A stretch of DNA of 64,000 nucleotides from Sulfuriflexus mobilis (GCF_003967195.1 NZ_AP018725.1:2356001-2420000); one strand, 5' to 3'; shown: positions 38,360 through 51,154, counted from the first letter of the stretch. Numbers and translations: made by a program. Notes: a model not told the origin generated them from the letters alone.

Positions 38360-38869
38360 TTACCCCAGGATCTCATCAACTGTCTTGCCGCGCTTAGCAG
38401 CCATCTGAGCAGGTGAAACCATGCTCTTTAGACCGTTCATGGTTGCGCGAACAACATTAATCGGGTTGTTGGTACCAATGCACTTGGCCAGCACGTTGTG
38501 CACACCGACCACTTCAAATACTGCGCGCATTGCGCCACCGGCGATAATACCGGTACCGGCAGAAGCTGGCTGCATATGCACCTTGGCCGCCCCATGCTTG
38601 CCGAGGATGGTGTGTTGCAGAGTACCACCGTCTTTCAGGTCAACAGTTATCATGTTGCGACGGGCCGCTTCCATGGCCTTGGAAATAGCCGCAGGAACTT
38701 CACGCGCCTTGCCGTAACCAAAACCAATCTTGCCATTACCGTCACCGACCACAGTCAGTGCGGTAAAGCTAAAGATGCGACCACCCTTAACTACCTTGGC
38801 TACACGATTAACGTTAACCAGTTTTTCGATGTAGTCGTCTTGCTTCTGTGCATTATCAAACTTAGCCAT
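38360..38869 (-). CDS. rpsE: 30S ribosomal protein S5
   Basis: A 169-residue protein with the double-stranded-RNA-binding-like region [19 protein letters not shown] and the C-terminal [18 protein letters not shown]. Three bases before rpmD. Confidence 0.98.
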   Translation of the reverse strand: MAKFDNAQKQDDYIEKLVNVNRVAKVVKGGRIFSFTALTVVGDGNGKIGFGYGKAREVPAAISKAMEAARRNMITVDLKDGGTLQHTILGKHGAAKVHMQPASAGTGIIAGGAMRAVFEVVGVHNVLAKCIGTNNPINVVRATMNGLKSMVSPAQMAAKRGKTVDEILG

Positions 38870-38881
38870 GACTTAACCCTG

Positions 38882-39235
38882 TTAAAACTGCAGACCATTT
38901 TCACGGGCTGCATCAGCCAGTGCTTTGATTCGACCGTGGTATTTGAACCCGGAACGGTCAAATGCCACTTCTGTGATGCCGGCCTTTTTGGCACGTTCAG
39001 CTATCACCTTACCCACTTCAGCAGCAGCAGCAACATTACCACTACCCTTGAGCGCCTTTTTAACTTCGGCATCAAGTGTTGAGGCACTGGCCAGCACTTC
39101 GCTGCCGTTAGGCGCGATTAACTGTACGTACATGTGACGCGGTGTGCGATGCACGCTCAGGCGATGTGCGCCCAATTCGCGAATTTTGCTGCGCGCACGC
39201 AGTGCACGACGTATACGAGAAGCTCTTTTATCCAT
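38882..39235 (-). CDS. rplR: 50S ribosomal protein L18
   Basis: A 117-residue 5S-rRNA-binding protein starting [20 protein letters not shown] and ending [21 protein letters not shown]. The start is trimmed from a long upstream frame that merely overlaps rplF. Confidence 0.97.
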   Translation of the reverse strand: MDKRASRIRRALRARSKIRELGAHRLSVHRTPRHMYVQLIAPNGSEVLASASTLDAEVKKALKGSGNVAAAAEVGKVIAERAKKAGITEVAFDRSGFKYHGRIKALADAARENGLQF

Positions 39236-39245
39236 TGTCGCCACC

Positions 39246-39779
39246 TTACTTCTTCTTCGCTTCCTTACGGACGATATGTTCACCCGCAAAGCGAATACCT
39301 TTACCCTTGTACGGCTCCGGCGGACGCCATGCACGGATTTCCGCACACACCTGACCGACGAGCTGCTTGTCGACACCCCTGACAAGTATTTCTGTCTGCG
39401 AGGGTGTTTCAATTGTGATCCCTTGCGGAATCGCATAGTTAACCGGGTGCGAAAGACCAAGCGTCAAGTCCAGGATCTGACCCTTGGCCTGGGCACGATA
39501 ACCCACACCAACCAGTTCCATCTTGCGCTCGAAGCCCTGGCTGACACCAGTAACCATGTTATTAACCAGTGCACGGGTTGTACCCGCAAGCGCATTCGCC
39601 TGCTTGTCTTTACTGCGTGCCGCAAAGGTCAGCACATTATCCGCCTGCGTGACTTCTACAGACTGATGAATGTCATGGGCCAATACGCCCTTGCCGCCTT
39701 TTACATTAATCTGCTGACCGTTCAGGGTGACTTCTACACCACTAGGCAGTTCAACAGGTTGGTTCGCTATTCTGGACAT
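39246..39779 (-). CDS. rplF: 50S ribosomal protein L6
   Basis: A 177-residue protein with two homologous halves, starting [17 protein letters not shown] and carrying the conserved [19 protein letters not shown]. Usual length. Confidence 0.98.
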   Translation of the reverse strand: MSRIANQPVELPSGVEVTLNGQQINVKGGKGVLAHDIHQSVEVTQADNVLTFAARSKDKQANALAGTTRALVNNMVTGVSQGFERKMELVGVGYRAQAKGQILDLTLGLSHPVNYAIPQGITIETPSQTEILVRGVDKQLVGQVCAEIRAWRPPEPYKGKGIRFAGEHIVRKEAKKK

Positions 39780-39793
39780 TTGACTGACCTAAC

Positions 39794-40189
39794 TTATGCT
39801 ACGTAACAAAGAATCTCGCCACCGCAACCTTCCTTGCGTGCAGCGCGATCTGTCATCACACCCTTTGAGGTGGAGACAATGGCAATACCCATACCATTAA
39901 CAACTTTTGGTATCTCATCGGAGGCCTTATAAGTGCGCAGCCCTGGACGGCTAACGCGCTTGAGCATCTCGATCACAGGCTTTCCTTCATAGTACTTAAG
40001 GGTAATGCTCAGCTCAGGCTTGGCACCGTTTTCGGTGACAGCGTAACCTGAGATGAAACCCTCATCTTTCAGTACCTTGGCAATAGCAACCTTCTGTTTA
40101 GAGGAAGGCATGCTTACATCAACCTTTTTTGCCATCTGACCGTTACGAACACGGGTCAGCATATCGGCGATTGGGTCGTTCATACTCAT
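39794..40189 (-). CDS. rpsH: 30S ribosomal protein S8
   Basis: A 131-residue protein starting [18 protein letters not shown] and ending [12 protein letters not shown]. In E. coli S8 is the repressor of the spc operon. Confidence 0.98.
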   Translation of the reverse strand: MSMNDPIADMLTRVRNGQMAKKVDVSMPSSKQKVAIAKVLKDEGFISGYAVTENGAKPELSITLKYYEGKPVIEMLKRVSRPGLRTYKASDEIPKVVNGMGIAIVSTSKGVMTDRAARKEGCGGEILCYVA

Positions 40190-40210
40190 GGGCTTATTCC
40201 TAAATCCTGA

Positions 40211-40516
40211 TTACCAGCTGGCCTTGACCAGACCTGGAACATCACCACGCATGGCAGCTTCACGAAGCTTGTTACGTGACAAACCAAACTTACGATAATA
40301 ACCGTGTGGACGACCGGTCAGATTACAGCGGTTGCGCTTGCGCACTACACTGGAATCACGTGGCAGAGAGTGAAACTGCTTGTAAGCCAGCTCATACTCT
40401 TCATCACTCAGGCTCGGGTCCTTGAGTTTGGCCTTAAGCTCAGCACGCTTAACAGCATACTTGCTAACAAGCTTTGCACGCTTGAGCTCACGGTTAATCA
40501 TCGATTTCTTTGCCAT
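40211..40516 (-). CDS. rpsN: 30S ribosomal protein S14
   Basis: A 101-residue long-form S14 starting [16 protein letters not shown], with [21 protein letters not shown]. It is the zinc-free type, lacking the Cys-X2-Cys pairs. Confidence 0.98.
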   Translation of the reverse strand: MAKKSMINRELKRAKLVSKYAVKRAELKAKLKDPSLSDEEYELAYKQFHSLPRDSSVVRKRNRCNLTGRPHGYYRKFGLSRNKLREAAMRGDVPGLVKASW

Positions 40517-40528
40517 GCCAGTCTTTCC

Positions 40529-41068
40529 TCAGTTCTTGAACGGGAAGTTGAACGCCTTCAGTAGCGCACGACCTTCCTCATCACTCTTTGCAGTGGTAGT
40601 AATAGTAATATCCATACCACGCAGCGCATCAATCTTGTCGTAATCGATTTCTGCAAACATAATCTGTTCTTTGACACCCATACTGTAATTACCACGCCCA
40701 TCGAAGGATTTACCGTTCAAACCACGGAAATCTCGAATACGCGGAATCGCAACACTAATCAGGCGATCCATAAACTCATACATGCGTTTACTACGCAGGG
40801 TCACCTTGCAGCCAATTGGATACCCTTCACGGATCTTAAAGCCGGCAACTGACTTACGAGCCACTGTCACTACAGGCTTCTGACCGGATATCTGGGTCAT
40901 GTCACTAACAGCATGCTCCATAACCTTCTTGTCATCTATAGCTTCGCCGACACCCATGTTGAGTGTGATTTTTTCGATACGAGGCACTTCCATCACGCTC
41001 TTGTAGCTGAATTCATCCATCAGCTGCTTGACGATAGTGTCACGATACTTTTCTTGCAGTCTTGCCAT
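40529..41068 (-). CDS. rplE: 50S ribosomal protein L5
   Basis: A 179-residue 5S-rRNA-binding protein starting [20 protein letters not shown], the same length as E. coli L5. A GTG three codons upstream is rejected. Confidence 0.98.
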   Translation of the reverse strand: MARLQEKYRDTIVKQLMDEFSYKSVMEVPRIEKITLNMGVGEAIDDKKVMEHAVSDMTQISGQKPVVTVARKSVAGFKIREGYPIGCKVTLRSKRMYEFMDRLISVAIPRIRDFRGLNGKSFDGRGNYSMGVKEQIMFAEIDYDKIDALRGMDITITTTAKSDEEGRALLKAFNFPFKN

Positions 41069-41082
41069 GCTCTGCACCCGAT

Positions 41083-41400
41083 TTACGCGTCAACAACTTC
41101 GTTGTTGGATTTGAAATAACGTACCTTGCGACCGTCGTCCAGGACTTTAAAGCCAATACGATCGGCTTTACCGGTTGCAGGGTTGTACAGGCCAACATTC
41201 GAAGCATGCAAAGGCATTTCTTTCTCAATGATGCCACCAGCAATACCCGCTTGCGGGTTTGCCTTAGTGTGACGCTTGGCCATATTAATGTTCTCAACCA
41301 GAACACGGTTGTCTTCCATAACGCGAATCACGTTACCGCGACGACCCTTGTCCTTGCCGGTCAGAACGATGACTTCATCACCTTTTTTGATTCTATTCAT
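41083..41400 (-). CDS. rplX: 50S ribosomal protein L24
   Basis: A 105-residue protein with a KOW motif near the start ([19 protein letters not shown]). It ends NNEVVDA. The upstream in-frame start at 41436 is rejected because it lies in the rplN spacer and breaks the family N-terminus. Confidence 0.98.
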   Translation of the reverse strand: MNRIKKGDEVIVLTGKDKGRRGNVIRVMEDNRVLVENINMAKRHTKANPQAGIAGGIIEKEMPLHASNVGLYNPATGKADRIGFKVLDDGRKVRYFKSNNEVVDA

Positions 41401-41416
41401 AATTGAATCCCCAGGC

Positions 41417-41785
41417 TTAAAGCACTTCTGGCGCAAGAGAAATAATTTTCATAAATTTCTCTGTACGCAATTCACGAGTTACCGGGCCAAAGATACGAGT
41501 ACCAATTGGCTGGAGGTTAGCATTCAGCAGCACTGCTGCGTTACCGTCAAAACGGATCAAAGAACCGTCTGGACGACGAACACCTTTTCTTGTACGAACA
41601 ACAACGGCATTGTAGACGTCGCCCTTCTTAACCTTGCCACGAGGAATCGCTTCCTTGATGGTGACCTTAATAATGTCACCGACACGGGCGTAGCGACGAT
41701 GTGAGCCGCCGAGCACCTTGATGCACATGAGACGACGTGCGCCACTGTTGTCAGCCACATCAAGCATTGTTTGCATCTGAATCAT
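41417..41785 (-). CDS. rplN: 50S ribosomal protein L14
   Basis: A 122-residue protein starting [18 protein letters not shown], with the usual length and C-terminal IISLAPEVL. First gene of the classical spc order. Confidence 0.98.
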   Translation of the reverse strand: MIQMQTMLDVADNSGARRLMCIKVLGGSHRRYARVGDIIKVTIKEAIPRGKVKKGDVYNAVVVRTRKGVRRPDGSLIRFDGNAAVLLNANLQPIGTRIFGPVTRELRTEKFMKIISLAPEVL

Positions 41786-41806
41786 GGTCTTACTACCTTT
41801 TCGCCT

Positions 41807-42076
41807 TTACGCCTGATTCGCTTGTTCAACAACCTTAACCAGGGTCCATGACTTGCTCTTGGACAATGGACGGCATTGAGCGATTGTAACGATGTCACCC
41901 TGACGGCATTCGTTGTTCTCATCATGCGCATGCATTTTTGTAGAACGACGAATGTACTTTTTGTAAAGAGGATGCGGCACCTTGCGCTCTACGAGCACAG
42001 TAATACTCTTATCCATCTTGTCGCTTACCACACGGCCTGTAACCGTGCGTTGCAAGTCTTCCTGCTTTTCACTCAT
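41807..42076 (-). CDS. rpsQ: 30S ribosomal protein S17
   Basis: An 89-residue OB-fold protein with [33 protein letters not shown]. Its start overlaps the rpmC stop by one base. Confidence 0.98.
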   Translation of the reverse strand: MSEKQEDLQRTVTGRVVSDKMDKSITVLVERKVPHPLYKKYIRRSTKMHAHDENNECRQGDIVTIAQCRPLSKSKSWTLVKVVEQANQA

Positions 42077-42270
42077 TACGCGGCACCTGCTTTCTGGTTC
42101 AACACGGTCTTGACGCGCGCTATGTTGCGACGCACTTCTTTAAGCAGATGTGGCTTGGCCAGCTGACCGGTACCCTTCTGCATGCGCAGGTTGAACTGCT
42201 CACGTGCCAGCTCAAGCAGATCTTTGTTCAGATCTTCTACGCTCTTATCTTTCAATTCACTTGCCTTCAT
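42076..42270 (-). CDS. rpmC: 50S ribosomal protein L29
   Basis: A 64-residue helical protein starting [19 protein letters not shown], with [24 protein letters not shown]. The start ATG at 42270 overlaps the rplP TGA by one base. Confidence 0.97.
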   Translation of the reverse strand: MKASELKDKSVEDLNKDLLELAREQFNLRMQKGTGQLAKPHLLKEVRRNIARVKTVLNQKAGAA

Positions 42271-42683
42271 CACATCACCGTCCGCGTCACAAAGGTGGTC
42301 TTAAGTGGAAGTTTGGCTGCCGCAAGACGAAACGCCTCACGCGCAATCGACTCATCGACACCTTCCATTTCGTAAAGCATGCGGCCTGGCTGAATCTGTG
42401 CTACCCAGTATTCAACATTACCCTTACCTTTACCCATACGTACTTCAAGTGGCTTCTTCGAAATTGGCTTGTCCGGGAACACACGGATCCAGATCTTACC
42501 ACCACGCTTGACGTAACGTGTCATTGCACGACGAGCCGCTTCAATCTGGCGCGCGGTAATGCGCCCACGATCAACAGCACGCAGGCCAAACTCGCCGAAG
42601 CTGACCTTGTTACCACTTTGTGCAAGACCGCGGTTGCGGCCCTTCATCTGTTTGCGGAATTTTGTTCGTTTTGGCTGCAGCAT
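42270..42683 (-). CDS. rplP: 50S ribosomal protein L16
   Basis: A 137-residue protein starting [19 protein letters not shown], with the [22 protein letters not shown] segment. Confidence 0.98.
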   Translation of the reverse strand: MLQPKRTKFRKQMKGRNRGLAQSGNKVSFGEFGLRAVDRGRITARQIEAARRAMTRYVKRGGKIWIRVFPDKPISKKPLEVRMGKGKGNVEYWVAQIQPGRMLYEMEGVDESIAREAFRLAAAKLPLKTTFVTRTVM

Positions 42684-42698
42684 CTATCAATACCCCTA

Positions 42699-43376
42699 TC
42701 AGCTTGCCGCGGCCTTCTCAGGAGCAGCTTCTACGGCGTCTTGCTGACGACCGATAACTTCACCCTTGAAGATCCAGACTTTTACACCAATGATGCCGTA
42801 GGTTGTATTCGCTTCGGCAAAGCCATAATCGATATCAGCACGCAGTGTGTGAAGTGGTACACGACCTTCGCGATACCACTCGGTACGAGCGATTTCGGCA
42901 CCGTTCAAACGACCAGCGACATTAATACGAATCCCTTGTGCACCAAGACGCATGGTGTTGGTTACCGCGCGCTTCATGGCACGACGAAACATAATACGAC
43001 GCTCGAGCTGTTGGGCGATGTTCTCAGCCACCAAGTAGGCATCCAGTTCCGGTTTGCGAATCTCTTCGATACTGATGTGAACAGGCACACCCATCATCTT
43101 CGAAACGGACTGGCGCAGAACGTCGATATCTTCACCCTTCTTGCCGATAACGATACCCGGGCGCGCAGTGTGAATCGTAATGCGCGCATTGTTCGCAGGA
43201 CGCTCGATCTGGATGTGACTCACCGATGCGCCGGCAAGCTTCTTCTTCAAAAACTCGCGCACCTTCAGATCGGTGAACAGCATACCTGCGTAATCTTTGC
43301 TATCCGCGTACCACTTCGACGTCCAGTCTTTGACGATGCCGAGGCGAATACCAATTGGATGTACTTTCTGACCCAT
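42699..43376 (-). CDS. rpsC: 30S ribosomal protein S3
   Basis: A 225-residue protein starting [18 protein letters not shown], with the KH-type RNA-binding stretch [16 protein letters not shown]. The C-terminal ~15 residues are Ala/Glu-rich. Confidence 0.98.
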   Translation of the reverse strand: MGQKVHPIGIRLGIVKDWTSKWYADSKDYAGMLFTDLKVREFLKKKLAGASVSHIQIERPANNARITIHTARPGIVIGKKGEDIDVLRQSVSKMMGVPVHISIEEIRKPELDAYLVAENIAQQLERRIMFRRAMKRAVTNTMRLGAQGIRINVAGRLNGAEIARTEWYREGRVPLHTLRADIDYGFAEANTTYGIIGVKVWIFKGEVIGRQQDAVEAAPEKAAAS

Positions 43377-43383
43377 TACAACC

Positions 43384-43719
43384 TCACTTCTCGTCGGAAA
43401 CCGTCACAGTAATGTGACAGCTACGTTTCAGAATCTGATTGGCACGACCACGTGCGCGGGCACGCCAGCGCTTCATAGTCTTACCTTCATCAACAAAAAT
43501 TGTTGATACTTTTAACTCATCAATATCAGCACCTTCATTGTGCTCAGCATTTGAAATCGCTGACATCAATAGCTTCTTGACGATAGTAGCGGCCTTCTTC
43601 GGGCTAAAAGCCAGAATATCAATCGCTTTTTCTACGGACTTGCCGCGGATCTGGTCTGCAACGAGACGACACTTTTGCGCCGAAATACGTGCACCACTTA
43701 GTTTTGCGTTGACCTGCAT
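43384..43719 (-). CDS. rplV: 50S ribosomal protein L22
   Basis: A 111-residue protein starting [20 protein letters not shown]; its long hairpin ([20 protein letters not shown]) lines the exit tunnel. The start at 43719 avoids overlap with rpsS and gives the family length. Confidence 0.98.
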   Translation of the reverse strand: MQVNAKLSGARISAQKCRLVADQIRGKSVEKAIDILAFSPKKAATIVKKLLMSAISNAEHNEGADIDELKVSTIFVDEGKTMKRWRARARGRANQILKRSCHITVTVSDEK

Positions 43720-43732
43720 GCTCGTAATCTCC

Positions 43733-44005
43733 TTACCTGGACTTCTTGTCGGCCACGTGACCCTTAAAGGTACGTGTGCCAGCAAATTCACCCAGCTTGT
43801 GACCTACCATGTTCTCAGTGATAAGCACTGGCACATGCTGACGTCCGTTATGCACGGCAATGGTCAGACCGAGCATATCAGGCACGATCATGGAACGACG
43901 CGACCAGGTCTTGATTGGGCGCTTGTTGTTGGTCTCGACAGCCTCATTCACCTTCTTCGTCAGATGAAGGTCAACAAAAGGCCCTTTAGTAATGGAACGT
44001 GGCAC
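43733..44005 (-). CDS. rpsS: 30S ribosomal protein S19
   Basis: A 90-residue protein starting [19 protein letters not shown], with [20 protein letters not shown]. Confidence 0.98.
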   Translation of the reverse strand: MPRSITKGPFVDLHLTKKVNEAVETNNKRPIKTWSRRSMIVPDMLGLTIAVHNGRQHVPVLITENMVGHKLGEFAGTRTFKGHVADKKSR

Positions 44006-44021
44006 GCTTCTATTCCTCTAT

Positions 44022-44849
44022 TTACTTAGCGCTACGACGGCGCACGATCATTTTATCGGTACGCTTGTTGCTGCGCGTCTTGTAACCCTTAGTGGGTACA
44101 CCCCAAGGTGAAACCGGGTGACGACCACCAGAGGTACGGCCTTCACCACCACCATGTGGATGGTCTACCGGGTTCATTACCACACCGCGAACGGTCGGAC
44201 GAACACCGCGCCAGCGCGTAGCACCGGCCTTACCCAGCTTGCGCAGGTTATGTTCTGACATACCGACTTCACCAATGGTGGCACGGCAGTCAATGTGAAT
44301 CTTGCGCATTTCACCGGAACGCAGTCGCAGGGTGGCGTATTGACCTTCACGCGCAACCAGCTGTGCAGAGGTGCCGGCACTTCGTGCAATCTGCGCACCC
44401 TTGCCTGGCTTCATCTCAATGCAATGAACCGTACTACCGACCGGGATGTTGCGCAGTGGCAGGCAATTGCCCGTCTTGATAGGCGCATCCGTACCAGATG
44501 CCAGCACGTCATCGGCCTTCACGCCCTTAGGCGCGATAATGTAGCGGCGTTCGCCATCCGTATACAGTAACAGGGCAATATGGGCCGTACGATTTGGATC
44601 GTACTCAATACGCTCTACCTTGGCATCAATACCATCTTTGTCGCGACGGAAGTCCATAATACGGTAATGCTGTTTATGACCACCACCACGATGGCGCACA
44701 GTGATGCGGCCATTGTTGTTGCGGCCCGCATTCTTTGACTTCTTCTCAAGCAGCGGTGCATGAGGTGCACCCTTGTGCAGATCCGGCGTCTTAATCTGGA
44801 CGACGAAACGGCGACCCGCTGAGGTTGGTTTTGCCTTTACTACTGCCAT
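44022..44849 (-). CDS. rplB: 50S ribosomal protein L2
   Basis: A 275-residue core protein with [21 protein letters not shown] and, near the peptidyl-transferase centre, [19 protein letters not shown] with the essential His. Ends MIVRRRSAK. Confidence 0.98.
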   Translation of the reverse strand: MAVVKAKPTSAGRRFVVQIKTPDLHKGAPHAPLLEKKSKNAGRNNNGRITVRHRGGGHKQHYRIMDFRRDKDGIDAKVERIEYDPNRTAHIALLLYTDGERRYIIAPKGVKADDVLASGTDAPIKTGNCLPLRNIPVGSTVHCIEMKPGKGAQIARSAGTSAQLVAREGQYATLRLRSGEMRKIHIDCRATIGEVGMSEHNLRKLGKAGATRWRGVRPTVRGVVMNPVDHPHGGGEGRTSGGRHPVSPWGVPTKGYKTRSNKRTDKMIVRRRSAK

Positions 44850-44867
44850 TGCCCTAACCCTTATTTA

Positions 44868-45158
44868 TCAGGCTGATACGAAATCGATGTCTTGACCCGG
44901 CTTCAGGCAAACAATCGCCTTTTTCCAGTTCGGACGTTTACCAGGGGTGCGCGTATATTTCATCTTGCCGCGCACGGTCATCGTTTTCACATCAGCAACT
45001 TCAACTTCAAACAGCTGTTCAACAGCGCTCTTGATCTCACGCTTGGTGGCATCAATCGCAACCTTAAAGATAAACTGACCAGCCTTGTCGGCCGACATAG
45101 TGCTCTTTTCAGAGATATGTGGCGCGACGATTACTTTCAGCAGGCGTTCCTGATTCAT
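44868..45158 (-). CDS. rplW: 50S ribosomal protein L23
   Basis: A 96-residue exit-site protein starting [19 protein letters not shown]. Its start overlaps the rplD stop by 4 nt (ATGA), so translation is coupled. Confidence 0.98.
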   Translation of the reverse strand: MNQERLLKVIVAPHISEKSTMSADKAGQFIFKVAIDATKREIKSAVEQLFEVEVADVKTMTVRGKMKYTRTPGKRPNWKKAIVCLKPGQDIDFVSA

Positions 45159-45778
45159 GCCAGGTTCTCCTCAATCTTCTTCAGTGCATCCACAGTCACC
45201 AGCACTTTATCAAAACGCACCAGGTCAAGCGGGTTCACACCGGAAACATCGATAACATCGACCTTCGGGATATTTCGTGCTGACAAATATAGGTTCTCAT
45301 CCATGGCTTCGGTAACAATCAGTACATTATCAACAATACCCAGCTTACCCAGCTTGTCAGTGACTTCCTTGGTCTTCGGTGCCTCGGTGTCGAACTTATC
45401 GACAACAACCAGACGTTCCTGACGAAGCAATTCCGACAGAATTGACTTGATTGCACCGCGATACATCTTGCGATTTACTTTCTGCGACCAGTCCTTGGGG
45501 ACGGCTGCAAAAGTTTTACCACCCGTACGCCAGATTGGGCCACGTGTTGTACCTGCACGGGCACGACCAGTACCTTTCTGTGCGAAAGGCTTGGCACCAC
45601 CGCCGCTAACTGCGCTGCGATTCTTATGCGCGCGAGTACCGGCACGGCCACCTGCCTGGTAGGCAGTTACAACCTGGTGCACGAGTGCCTCATTAAAATC
45701 ACGACCAAATACATCATCAGAGAGAGTAATACTCTTTGATGAAGCCTTGCCCGTTGCCGTTGTCAGTTTCAGATCCAC
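45155..45778 (-). CDS. rplD: 50S ribosomal protein L4
   Basis: A 207-residue protein with the tunnel loop region [23 protein letters not shown]. In E. coli L4 represses the S10 operon through a leader. Here only 5 nt separate tuf from rpsJ, so that leader is absent. Confidence 0.98.
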   Translation of the reverse strand: MDLKLTTATGKASSKSITLSDDVFGRDFNEALVHQVVTAYQAGGRAGTRAHKNRSAVSGGGAKPFAQKGTGRARAGTTRGPIWRTGGKTFAAVPKDWSQKVNRKMYRGAIKSILSELLRQERLVVVDKFDTEAPKTKEVTDKLGKLGIVDNVLIVTEAMDENLYLSARNIPKVDVIDVSGVNPLDLVRFDKVLVTVDALKKIEENLA

Positions 45779-45788
45779 AACTATGTCC

Positions 45789-46433
45789 TCAACTACGTGC
45801 CTTAACGGCAGGTGTCACCATTACATCGCCGTTCTTGGAGCCTGGTACGGCACCCTTGATCAGCAGCAAGTTATTTTCAGCATCAACGCGAACCACTTCG
45901 AGAGTCTGCTGTGTTCTGCGTACGCTACCCATGTGTCCTGACATCTTTTTACCCTTGAACACACGACCCGGTGTCTGGTTTTGACCAATCGAACCATTTG
46001 AGCGGTGCGAAAGTGAGTTACCGTGTGTGGCGTCTTGCATACTAAAGTTATGACGCTTGATACCACCCTGGAAACCCTTACCAATACTGGTACCGGTAAC
46101 ATCAACTTTCTGACCTTCCTGGAAGATGTCGACCTTGATTTCGCCACCGGCGGCAAAGTCATCACCCTCACCGTCAGCCAGACGGAATTCCCAAACACCG
46201 CGACCTGCCTCAACACCCGCCTTGGCAAAATGACCTGCCTGGGCCTTGGTGACACGAGATGCGCGACGTGTGCCGGTAGTTACCTGTACTGCACGGTATC
46301 CATCGCTGTCGTCCGCCTTCATCTGCGTGATGCGGTTTGGTTCCACTTCAATCACTGTCACAGGAATAGAGGCACCTTCATCTGTAAAGATGCGTGTCAT
46401 TCCAACCTTGCGACCAATTACACCGATAGTCAT
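45789..46433 (-). CDS. rplC: 50S ribosomal protein L3
   Basis: A 214-residue protein starting [20 protein letters not shown], with the Gln-containing tip loop [21 protein letters not shown] near the peptidyl-transferase centre. Confidence 0.98.
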   Translation of the reverse strand: MTIGVIGRKVGMTRIFTDEGASIPVTVIEVEPNRITQMKADDSDGYRAVQVTTGTRRASRVTKAQAGHFAKAGVEAGRGVWEFRLADGEGDDFAAGGEIKVDIFQEGQKVDVTGTSIGKGFQGGIKRHNFSMQDATHGNSLSHRSNGSIGQNQTPGRVFKGKKMSGHMGSVRRTQQTLEVVRVDAENNLLLIKGAVPGSKNGDVMVTPAVKARS

Positions 46434-46461
46434 TGCTTTATCTCTCTCGGGCCTACAGCTG

Positions 46462-46788
46462 TTAATTCAGCTTGATTTGCACATCAACACCGGCTGCCAA
46501 GTCCAGCTTCATCAAAGCATCTACGGTCTTGTCTGTCGGGTCGACGATATCCATCAGGCGCTTGTGCGTACGAATTTCGTACTGGTCACGCGCATCCTTA
46601 TTGACATGTGGCGAAATCAGCACGGTAAAACGCTCTTTACGCGTAGGCAGTGGAATAGGACCACGAACCTGCGCACCAGTGCGACGTGCGGTTTCAACGA
46701 TTTCACGAGCAGACTGGTCGATCAGGCGATGATCGAAAGCCTTCAGGCGAATACGTATGCGTTGGTTTTCTGCAGCTGCCTTAGCCAT
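46462..46788 (-). CDS. rpsJ: 30S ribosomal protein S10 (NusE)
   Basis: A 108-residue protein with [20 protein letters not shown]; the MAKAAAE N-terminus is 5 residues longer than E. coli S10. It is also an antitermination partner of NusB and NusG. It starts 5 nt after the tuf stop, joining the str and S10 gene groups. Confidence 0.98.
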   Translation of the reverse strand: MAKAAAENQRIRIRLKAFDHRLIDQSAREIVETARRTGAQVRGPIPLPTRKERFTVLISPHVNKDARDQYEIRTHKRLMDIVDPTDKTVDALMKLDLAAGVDVQIKLN

Positions 46789-46793
46789 TCTAT

Positions 46794-47984
46794 TTACTCT
46801 ATAATCTTCGCGACGACGCCGGCACCCACGGTGCGGCCACCTTCACGAATTGCAAAACGAAGACCTTCTTCCATCGCAATCGGTGCGATTAGGGTCACGG
46901 TCATCTTAACGTTGTCACCCGGCATCACCATCTCGATACCTTCCGGCAGGTCACAGGCACCTGTGACGTCGGTGGTACGGAAGTAGAACTGCGGACGGTA
47001 GCCGTTGAAGAACGGGGTATGACGACCGCCTTCATCTTTGCTCAACACGTAGACTTCGGCTTCAAACTTGGTGTGCGGCTTGATGGAACCCGGCTTACAC
47101 AGTACCTGGCCACGTTCTACGTCTTCACGCTTGGTGCCTCGCAGCAAGATTCCAACGTTGTCACCGGCCTGACCCTGGTCAAGCAGCTTGCGGAACATTT
47201 CAACACCGGTACAGGTGGTGGTCACGGTATCTTTGATACCGACAATTTCAATTTCTTCACCCACCTTGACGATGCCGCGCTCGATACGACCGGTCACCAC
47301 GGTGCCACGTCCGGAGATGGAGAAGACGTCTTCCACCGGCATCAGGAAGTCACCGTCTACGGCGCGTTCCGGCAGTGGAAAGTATTCGTCCATGGCGGCG
47401 ACCAGCTTGAGGATGGACGGGGCACCAATTTCGGAGGTGTCGCCTTCCAGGGCCTTCAGCGCGGAACCGCGGATGATCGGGGTGTCGTCTCCCGGGAAGT
47501 CGTACATGTCGAGCAGTTCACGAATTTCCATTTCGACCAGTTCGATCAGTTCTTCGTCGTCGACCATGTCGGCCTTGTTCAGGAATACGACGATGTGCGG
47601 GACGCCAACCTGACGCGACAGCAGGATGTGCTCACGGGTCTGGGGCATGGGGCCATCGGCGGCACTACAGACGAGGATCGCACCGTCCATCTGCGCCGCA
47701 CCGGTGATCATGTTCTTTACGTAGTCAGCATGGCCCGGGCAGTCAACGTGGGCGTAGTGGCGGTTCTCAGATTCGTACTCAACGTGTGAGGTCGCAATCG
47801 TAATACCGCGCTCGCGTTCTTCCGGGGCGTTGTCGATTTCGTCAAACGCCTTGGCTGTTCCGCCCATCGCCTCTGCCATGACCTTGGTGATCGCCGCCGT
47901 CAGTGTCGTCTTACCATGGTCAACGTGACCAATCGTTCCCACATTTACATGCGGTTTCGTTCGTTCAAATTTTTCCTTGGACAC
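46794..47984 (-). CDS. tuf: Elongation factor Tu (first copy)
   Basis: A 396-residue GTPase that brings aminoacyl-tRNA to the ribosome. G1 is [15 protein letters not shown]3 [10 protein letters not shown]4 NKAD. Domains 2 and 3 follow ([23 protein letters not shown]). It is in the str position after fusA. Over the last 218 codons it differs from the second copy at 63344-64000 at only one base that I can see, a synonymous change in the Ile codon before the last Glu. Confidence 0.99.
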   Translation of the reverse strand: MSKEKFERTKPHVNVGTIGHVDHGKTTLTAAITKVMAEAMGGTAKAFDEIDNAPEERERGITIATSHVEYESENRHYAHVDCPGHADYVKNMITGAAQMDGAILVCSAADGPMPQTREHILLSRQVGVPHIVVFLNKADMVDDEELIELVEMEIRELLDMYDFPGDDTPIIRGSALKALEGDTSEIGAPSILKLVAAMDEYFPLPERAVDGDFLMPVEDVFSISGRGTVVTGRIERGIVKVGEEIEIVGIKDTVTTTCTGVEMFRKLLDQGQAGDNVGILLRGTKREDVERGQVLCKPGSIKPHTKFEAEVYVLSKDEGGRHTPFFNGYRPQFYFRTTDVTGACDLPEGIEMVMPGDNVKMTVTLIAPIAMEEGLRFAIREGGRTVGAGVVAKIIE

Positions 47985-48037
47985 GCTGTTACCCTCTTTC
48001 TCGATTCAACTGTTACGTTTGTAATAAAAACCAATTA

Positions 48038-50140
48038 TCAAGAAGTCTTCCTAATCACCGCATCTGCGACTTTATTCGGAGCTTCACCATACTTCTCAAA
48101 TTCCATGCTGTAACTGGCGCGGCCCTGTGTGGCACTACGCAAGTCAGTGGCATAACCAAACATCTCACCTAACGGCACTTCAGCACGAATAATCTTGCCC
48201 GAAGGCGAATCATCCATGCCGGTTGGCAAACCGCGGCGGCGACTCAGGTCGCCCATGACGTCACCCATGTAATCTTCCGGGGTAACGACTTCAACCTTCA
48301 TAATCGGCTCAAGCAGGACCGGATCGGCCATCTTGACACCTTCCTTGACCCCCATCGAGCCGGCGATCTTAAACGCCATCTCGGAAGAGTCAACATCATG
48401 GTAGGACCCGTCAAACAGGGTGACCCTGATGTCTACCAACGGGAAGCCGGCGATAACGCCGTTTTCCAGCTGTTCCTTAATTCCTTTATCTACGGCACCG
48501 ATATATTCCTTCGGTACCACACCGCCAGCGATGTCGTTGACGAACTCGTAACCAGCACCTCGCTCCCGTGGTTCCAGCTTGAGAACCACATGGCCATACT
48601 GACCACGACCACCTGACTGGCGAATAAACTTGCCATCCACCTTGTCTACCACGCTGCGAATCGTTTCGCGGTAGGCCACTTGTGGTTTACCCACATTGGC
48701 CTCAACACCAAACTCACGCTTCATGCGGTCGACAATAATGTCGAGGTGCAACTCACCCATCCCGGCGATGATGGTCTGACCGGTCTCCTCATCCGTGTTA
48801 ACACGAAATGATGGGTCTTCCTGCGCCAGCTTCGACAGGGCAAGCCCCATCTTCTCCTGGTCAGCCAGGGTTCTGGGTTCCACGGCCACCGCAATCACCG
48901 GCTCCGGGAACTCCATGCGCTCTAAGGTAATCACGTTACCCTGATCGCAGAGGGTGTCACCCGTGGTGACATCCTTTAGTCCCACCGCAGCGGCAATATC
49001 ACCGGCACGGACTTCTTTAATCTCTTCTCGACTGTTGGAGTGCATCTGCAGGATGCGACCAACGCGCTCTTTCTTACCCTTTACCGGGTTGTACACCGTA
49101 TCACCCGACTTCAACACGCCGGAGTACACGCGGAAGAAGGTCAGCGTGCCGACAAACGGGTCGGTCGCGATCTTGAAGGCCAGCGCCGCAAAGGCCTCGT
49201 CATCCGAGCTTTTACGCGAACCTTCCGATTCTTCCTTATTATCAAGGATGCCGGTAATCGCCGGGACCTCGACCGGTGACGGCATAAACTTGATAACCGC
49301 ATCGAGCATGGCTTGCACGCCCTTATTCTTGAAGGCTGAGCCACACAGACAAGGAACAACCTCGTTCCTTAGTGTCTGCAGGCGTAAACCTTCAACAATA
49401 TCTTCTTCCGAGAGGTCACCTGTCTCCAGGTACTTCTCCATCAATTCTTCGTTGGCTTCGGCGGCTGACTCGACCATCTGCTCATGCAGTGTATTGGCCT
49501 TGTCCAGCAGCTCGGCCGGAATATCTCTGGCCTCATAGGTCACGCCCATATCGGCCTCATTCCAGTAGATAGCCTGCATGCGGATTAAATCAATCACGCC
49601 CTCAAAACCATCTTCTGCACCGATGTTCAGCTGAATCGGTACAGCATTCGAACCGAGGCGCTCTTTAATCTGCTTAACAACACGCAGAAAATCTGCCCCT
49701 GCACGGTCCATCTTGTTGACGAAGGCCATGCGCGGTACGTGGTACTTGTTTGCCTGTCGCCATACGGTTTCAGACTGTGGCTCTACACCACCGACAGCGC
49801 AAAATACTGCACAGGCGCCATCCAATACTCGCAGCGAACGCTCCACCTCAATCGTGAAGTCGACGTGCCCAGGCGTATCAATAATGTTGATACGGTGCTC
49901 CGGGTACTGCTTGTCCATCCCGGACCAGAAACAGGTTGTGGCAGCGGAGGTAATCGTAATTCCGCGCTCTTGCTCCTGCTCCATCCAGTCCATGGTGGCA
50001 GCACCATCGTGCACTTCACCAATCTTGTGCGAGACGCCTGTATAAAACAGAACGCGCTCGGTGGTCGTCGTCTTGCCGGCATCGATATGCGCCATAATGC
50101 CGACGTTTCGATAGCGTTCGATAGGTGTCTTGCGTGCCAC
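48038..50140 (-). CDS. fusA: Elongation factor G
   Basis: A 700-residue translocation GTPase. G1 is [19 protein letters not shown], followed by [32 protein letters not shown], and domains II-V ending [22 protein letters not shown]. Standard str order between rpsG and tuf. Confidence 0.99.
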   Translation of the reverse strand: MARKTPIERYRNVGIMAHIDAGKTTTTERVLFYTGVSHKIGEVHDGAATMDWMEQEQERGITITSAATTCFWSGMDKQYPEHRINIIDTPGHVDFTIEVERSLRVLDGACAVFCAVGGVEPQSETVWRQANKYHVPRMAFVNKMDRAGADFLRVVKQIKERLGSNAVPIQLNIGAEDGFEGVIDLIRMQAIYWNEADMGVTYEARDIPAELLDKANTLHEQMVESAAEANEELMEKYLETGDLSEEDIVEGLRLQTLRNEVVPCLCGSAFKNKGVQAMLDAVIKFMPSPVEVPAITGILDNKEESEGSRKSSDDEAFAALAFKIATDPFVGTLTFFRVYSGVLKSGDTVYNPVKGKKERVGRILQMHSNSREEIKEVRAGDIAAAVGLKDVTTGDTLCDQGNVITLERMEFPEPVIAVAVEPRTLADQEKMGLALSKLAQEDPSFRVNTDEETGQTIIAGMGELHLDIIVDRMKREFGVEANVGKPQVAYRETIRSVVDKVDGKFIRQSGGRGQYGHVVLKLEPRERGAGYEFVNDIAGGVVPKEYIGAVDKGIKEQLENGVIAGFPLVDIRVTLFDGSYHDVDSSEMAFKIAGSMGVKEGVKMADPVLLEPIMKVEVVTPEDYMGDVMGDLSRRRGLPTGMDDSPSGKIIRAEVPLGEMFGYATDLRSATQGRASYSMEFEKYGEAPNKVADAVIRKTS

Positions 50141-50167
50141 GACGAACCGCCTCTATCGATCTAATCC

Positions 50168-50638
50168 TTACCAGCGATAGTGCGAGAAGGCCTTGTTCGC
50201 ATCAGCCATGCGATGTGTTTCTTCACGCTTCTTCACAGCCGAACCGCGCTGCTCAATGGCGTCCATGACTTCACCGGCCAGACGCATACCCATCGATTTT
50301 TCACCACGCTTGCGGGCGGCTTCTACCAGCCAGCGCATAGCGAGTGCGGTACGTCGATGAGGACGGACTTCGCAAGGCACCTGGTAGGTTGCACCACCCA
50401 CACGGCGAGACTTCACCTCAACCATTGGGCGGATGTTATCCAGCGCCTTGGTGAAACCCTCAAGGGCATCAGCCTTGGTACGCTCAGCAACCGTGCCCAG
50501 CGCGCCGTAAACGATGCGCTCAGCAACAGACTTCTTGCCACTTTCCATGACCACGTTAATAAATTTTGCCAGCATTTCGCTTCCGAATTTCGGATCCGGC
50601 AAAATAATGCGTTTCGGTACTTCTCTTCTTCTCGGCAT
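50168..50638 (-). CDS. rpsG: 30S ribosomal protein S7
   Basis: A 156-residue 16S-rRNA organiser starting [20 protein letters not shown], with [21 protein letters not shown]. In E. coli it represses the str operon. Confidence 0.98.
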   Translation of the reverse strand: MPRRREVPKRIILPDPKFGSEMLAKFINVVMESGKKSVAERIVYGALGTVAERTKADALEGFTKALDNIRPMVEVKSRRVGGATYQVPCEVRPHRRTALAMRWLVEAARKRGEKSMGMRLAGEVMDAIEQRGSAVKKREETHRMADANKAFSHYRW

Positions 50639-50657
50639 CTCTAAAATCCCGACTCAA

Positions 50658-51032
50658 TTAGCTTTTAGGGCGCTTGGCGCCATACTTTGAACGACCCTGC
50701 CTACGCTCAGTAACACCGGAGGTATCCAGCGTGCCGCGCACGGTGTGGTAACGCACACCAGGCAAATCCTTTACACGACCACCACGAATCAGGACCACAG
50801 AGTGCTCCTGAAGGTTATGGCCCTCACCACCAATATAAGTAGTGACTTCCTGACCATTGGTCAGACGCACACGAGCAACCTTACGCATCGCTGAGTTCGG
50901 CTTTTTCGGTGTCGTTGTATATACACGGGTGCAAACGCCACGCTTTTGCGGGCATGCTTCCAGTGCAGGCACTGTACTTTTTTCAATCGGGCGCTTACGT
51001 GGCTTGCGCACCAGCTGATTAATCGTGGCCAT
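50658..51032 (-). CDS. rpsL: 30S ribosomal protein S12
   Basis: A 124-residue decoding-centre protein. TTPKKPNSA carries Lys43-44 and GRVKDLPG carries Lys88 (counting Met), the streptomycin-sensitive wild-type residues. The promoter at 51155-51183 lies about 110 nt upstream. Confidence 0.98.
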   Translation of the reverse strand: MATINQLVRKPRKRPIEKSTVPALEACPQKRGVCTRVYTTTPKKPNSAMRKVARVRLTNGQEVTTYIGGEGHNLQEHSVVLIRGGRVKDLPGVRYHTVRGTLDTSGVTERRQGRSKYGAKRPKS

Positions 51033-51154
51033 TAACTCTGTTCTCCAGCCCTAAAATAAACTAAGCGCCCAGCCCTGGCTGAACGCTTGCTATTAATATA
51101 TTTCGATTCTGACCGGTCGGGGTTATCTGCCCAGCTGGTCAATGAAGGCGCGTA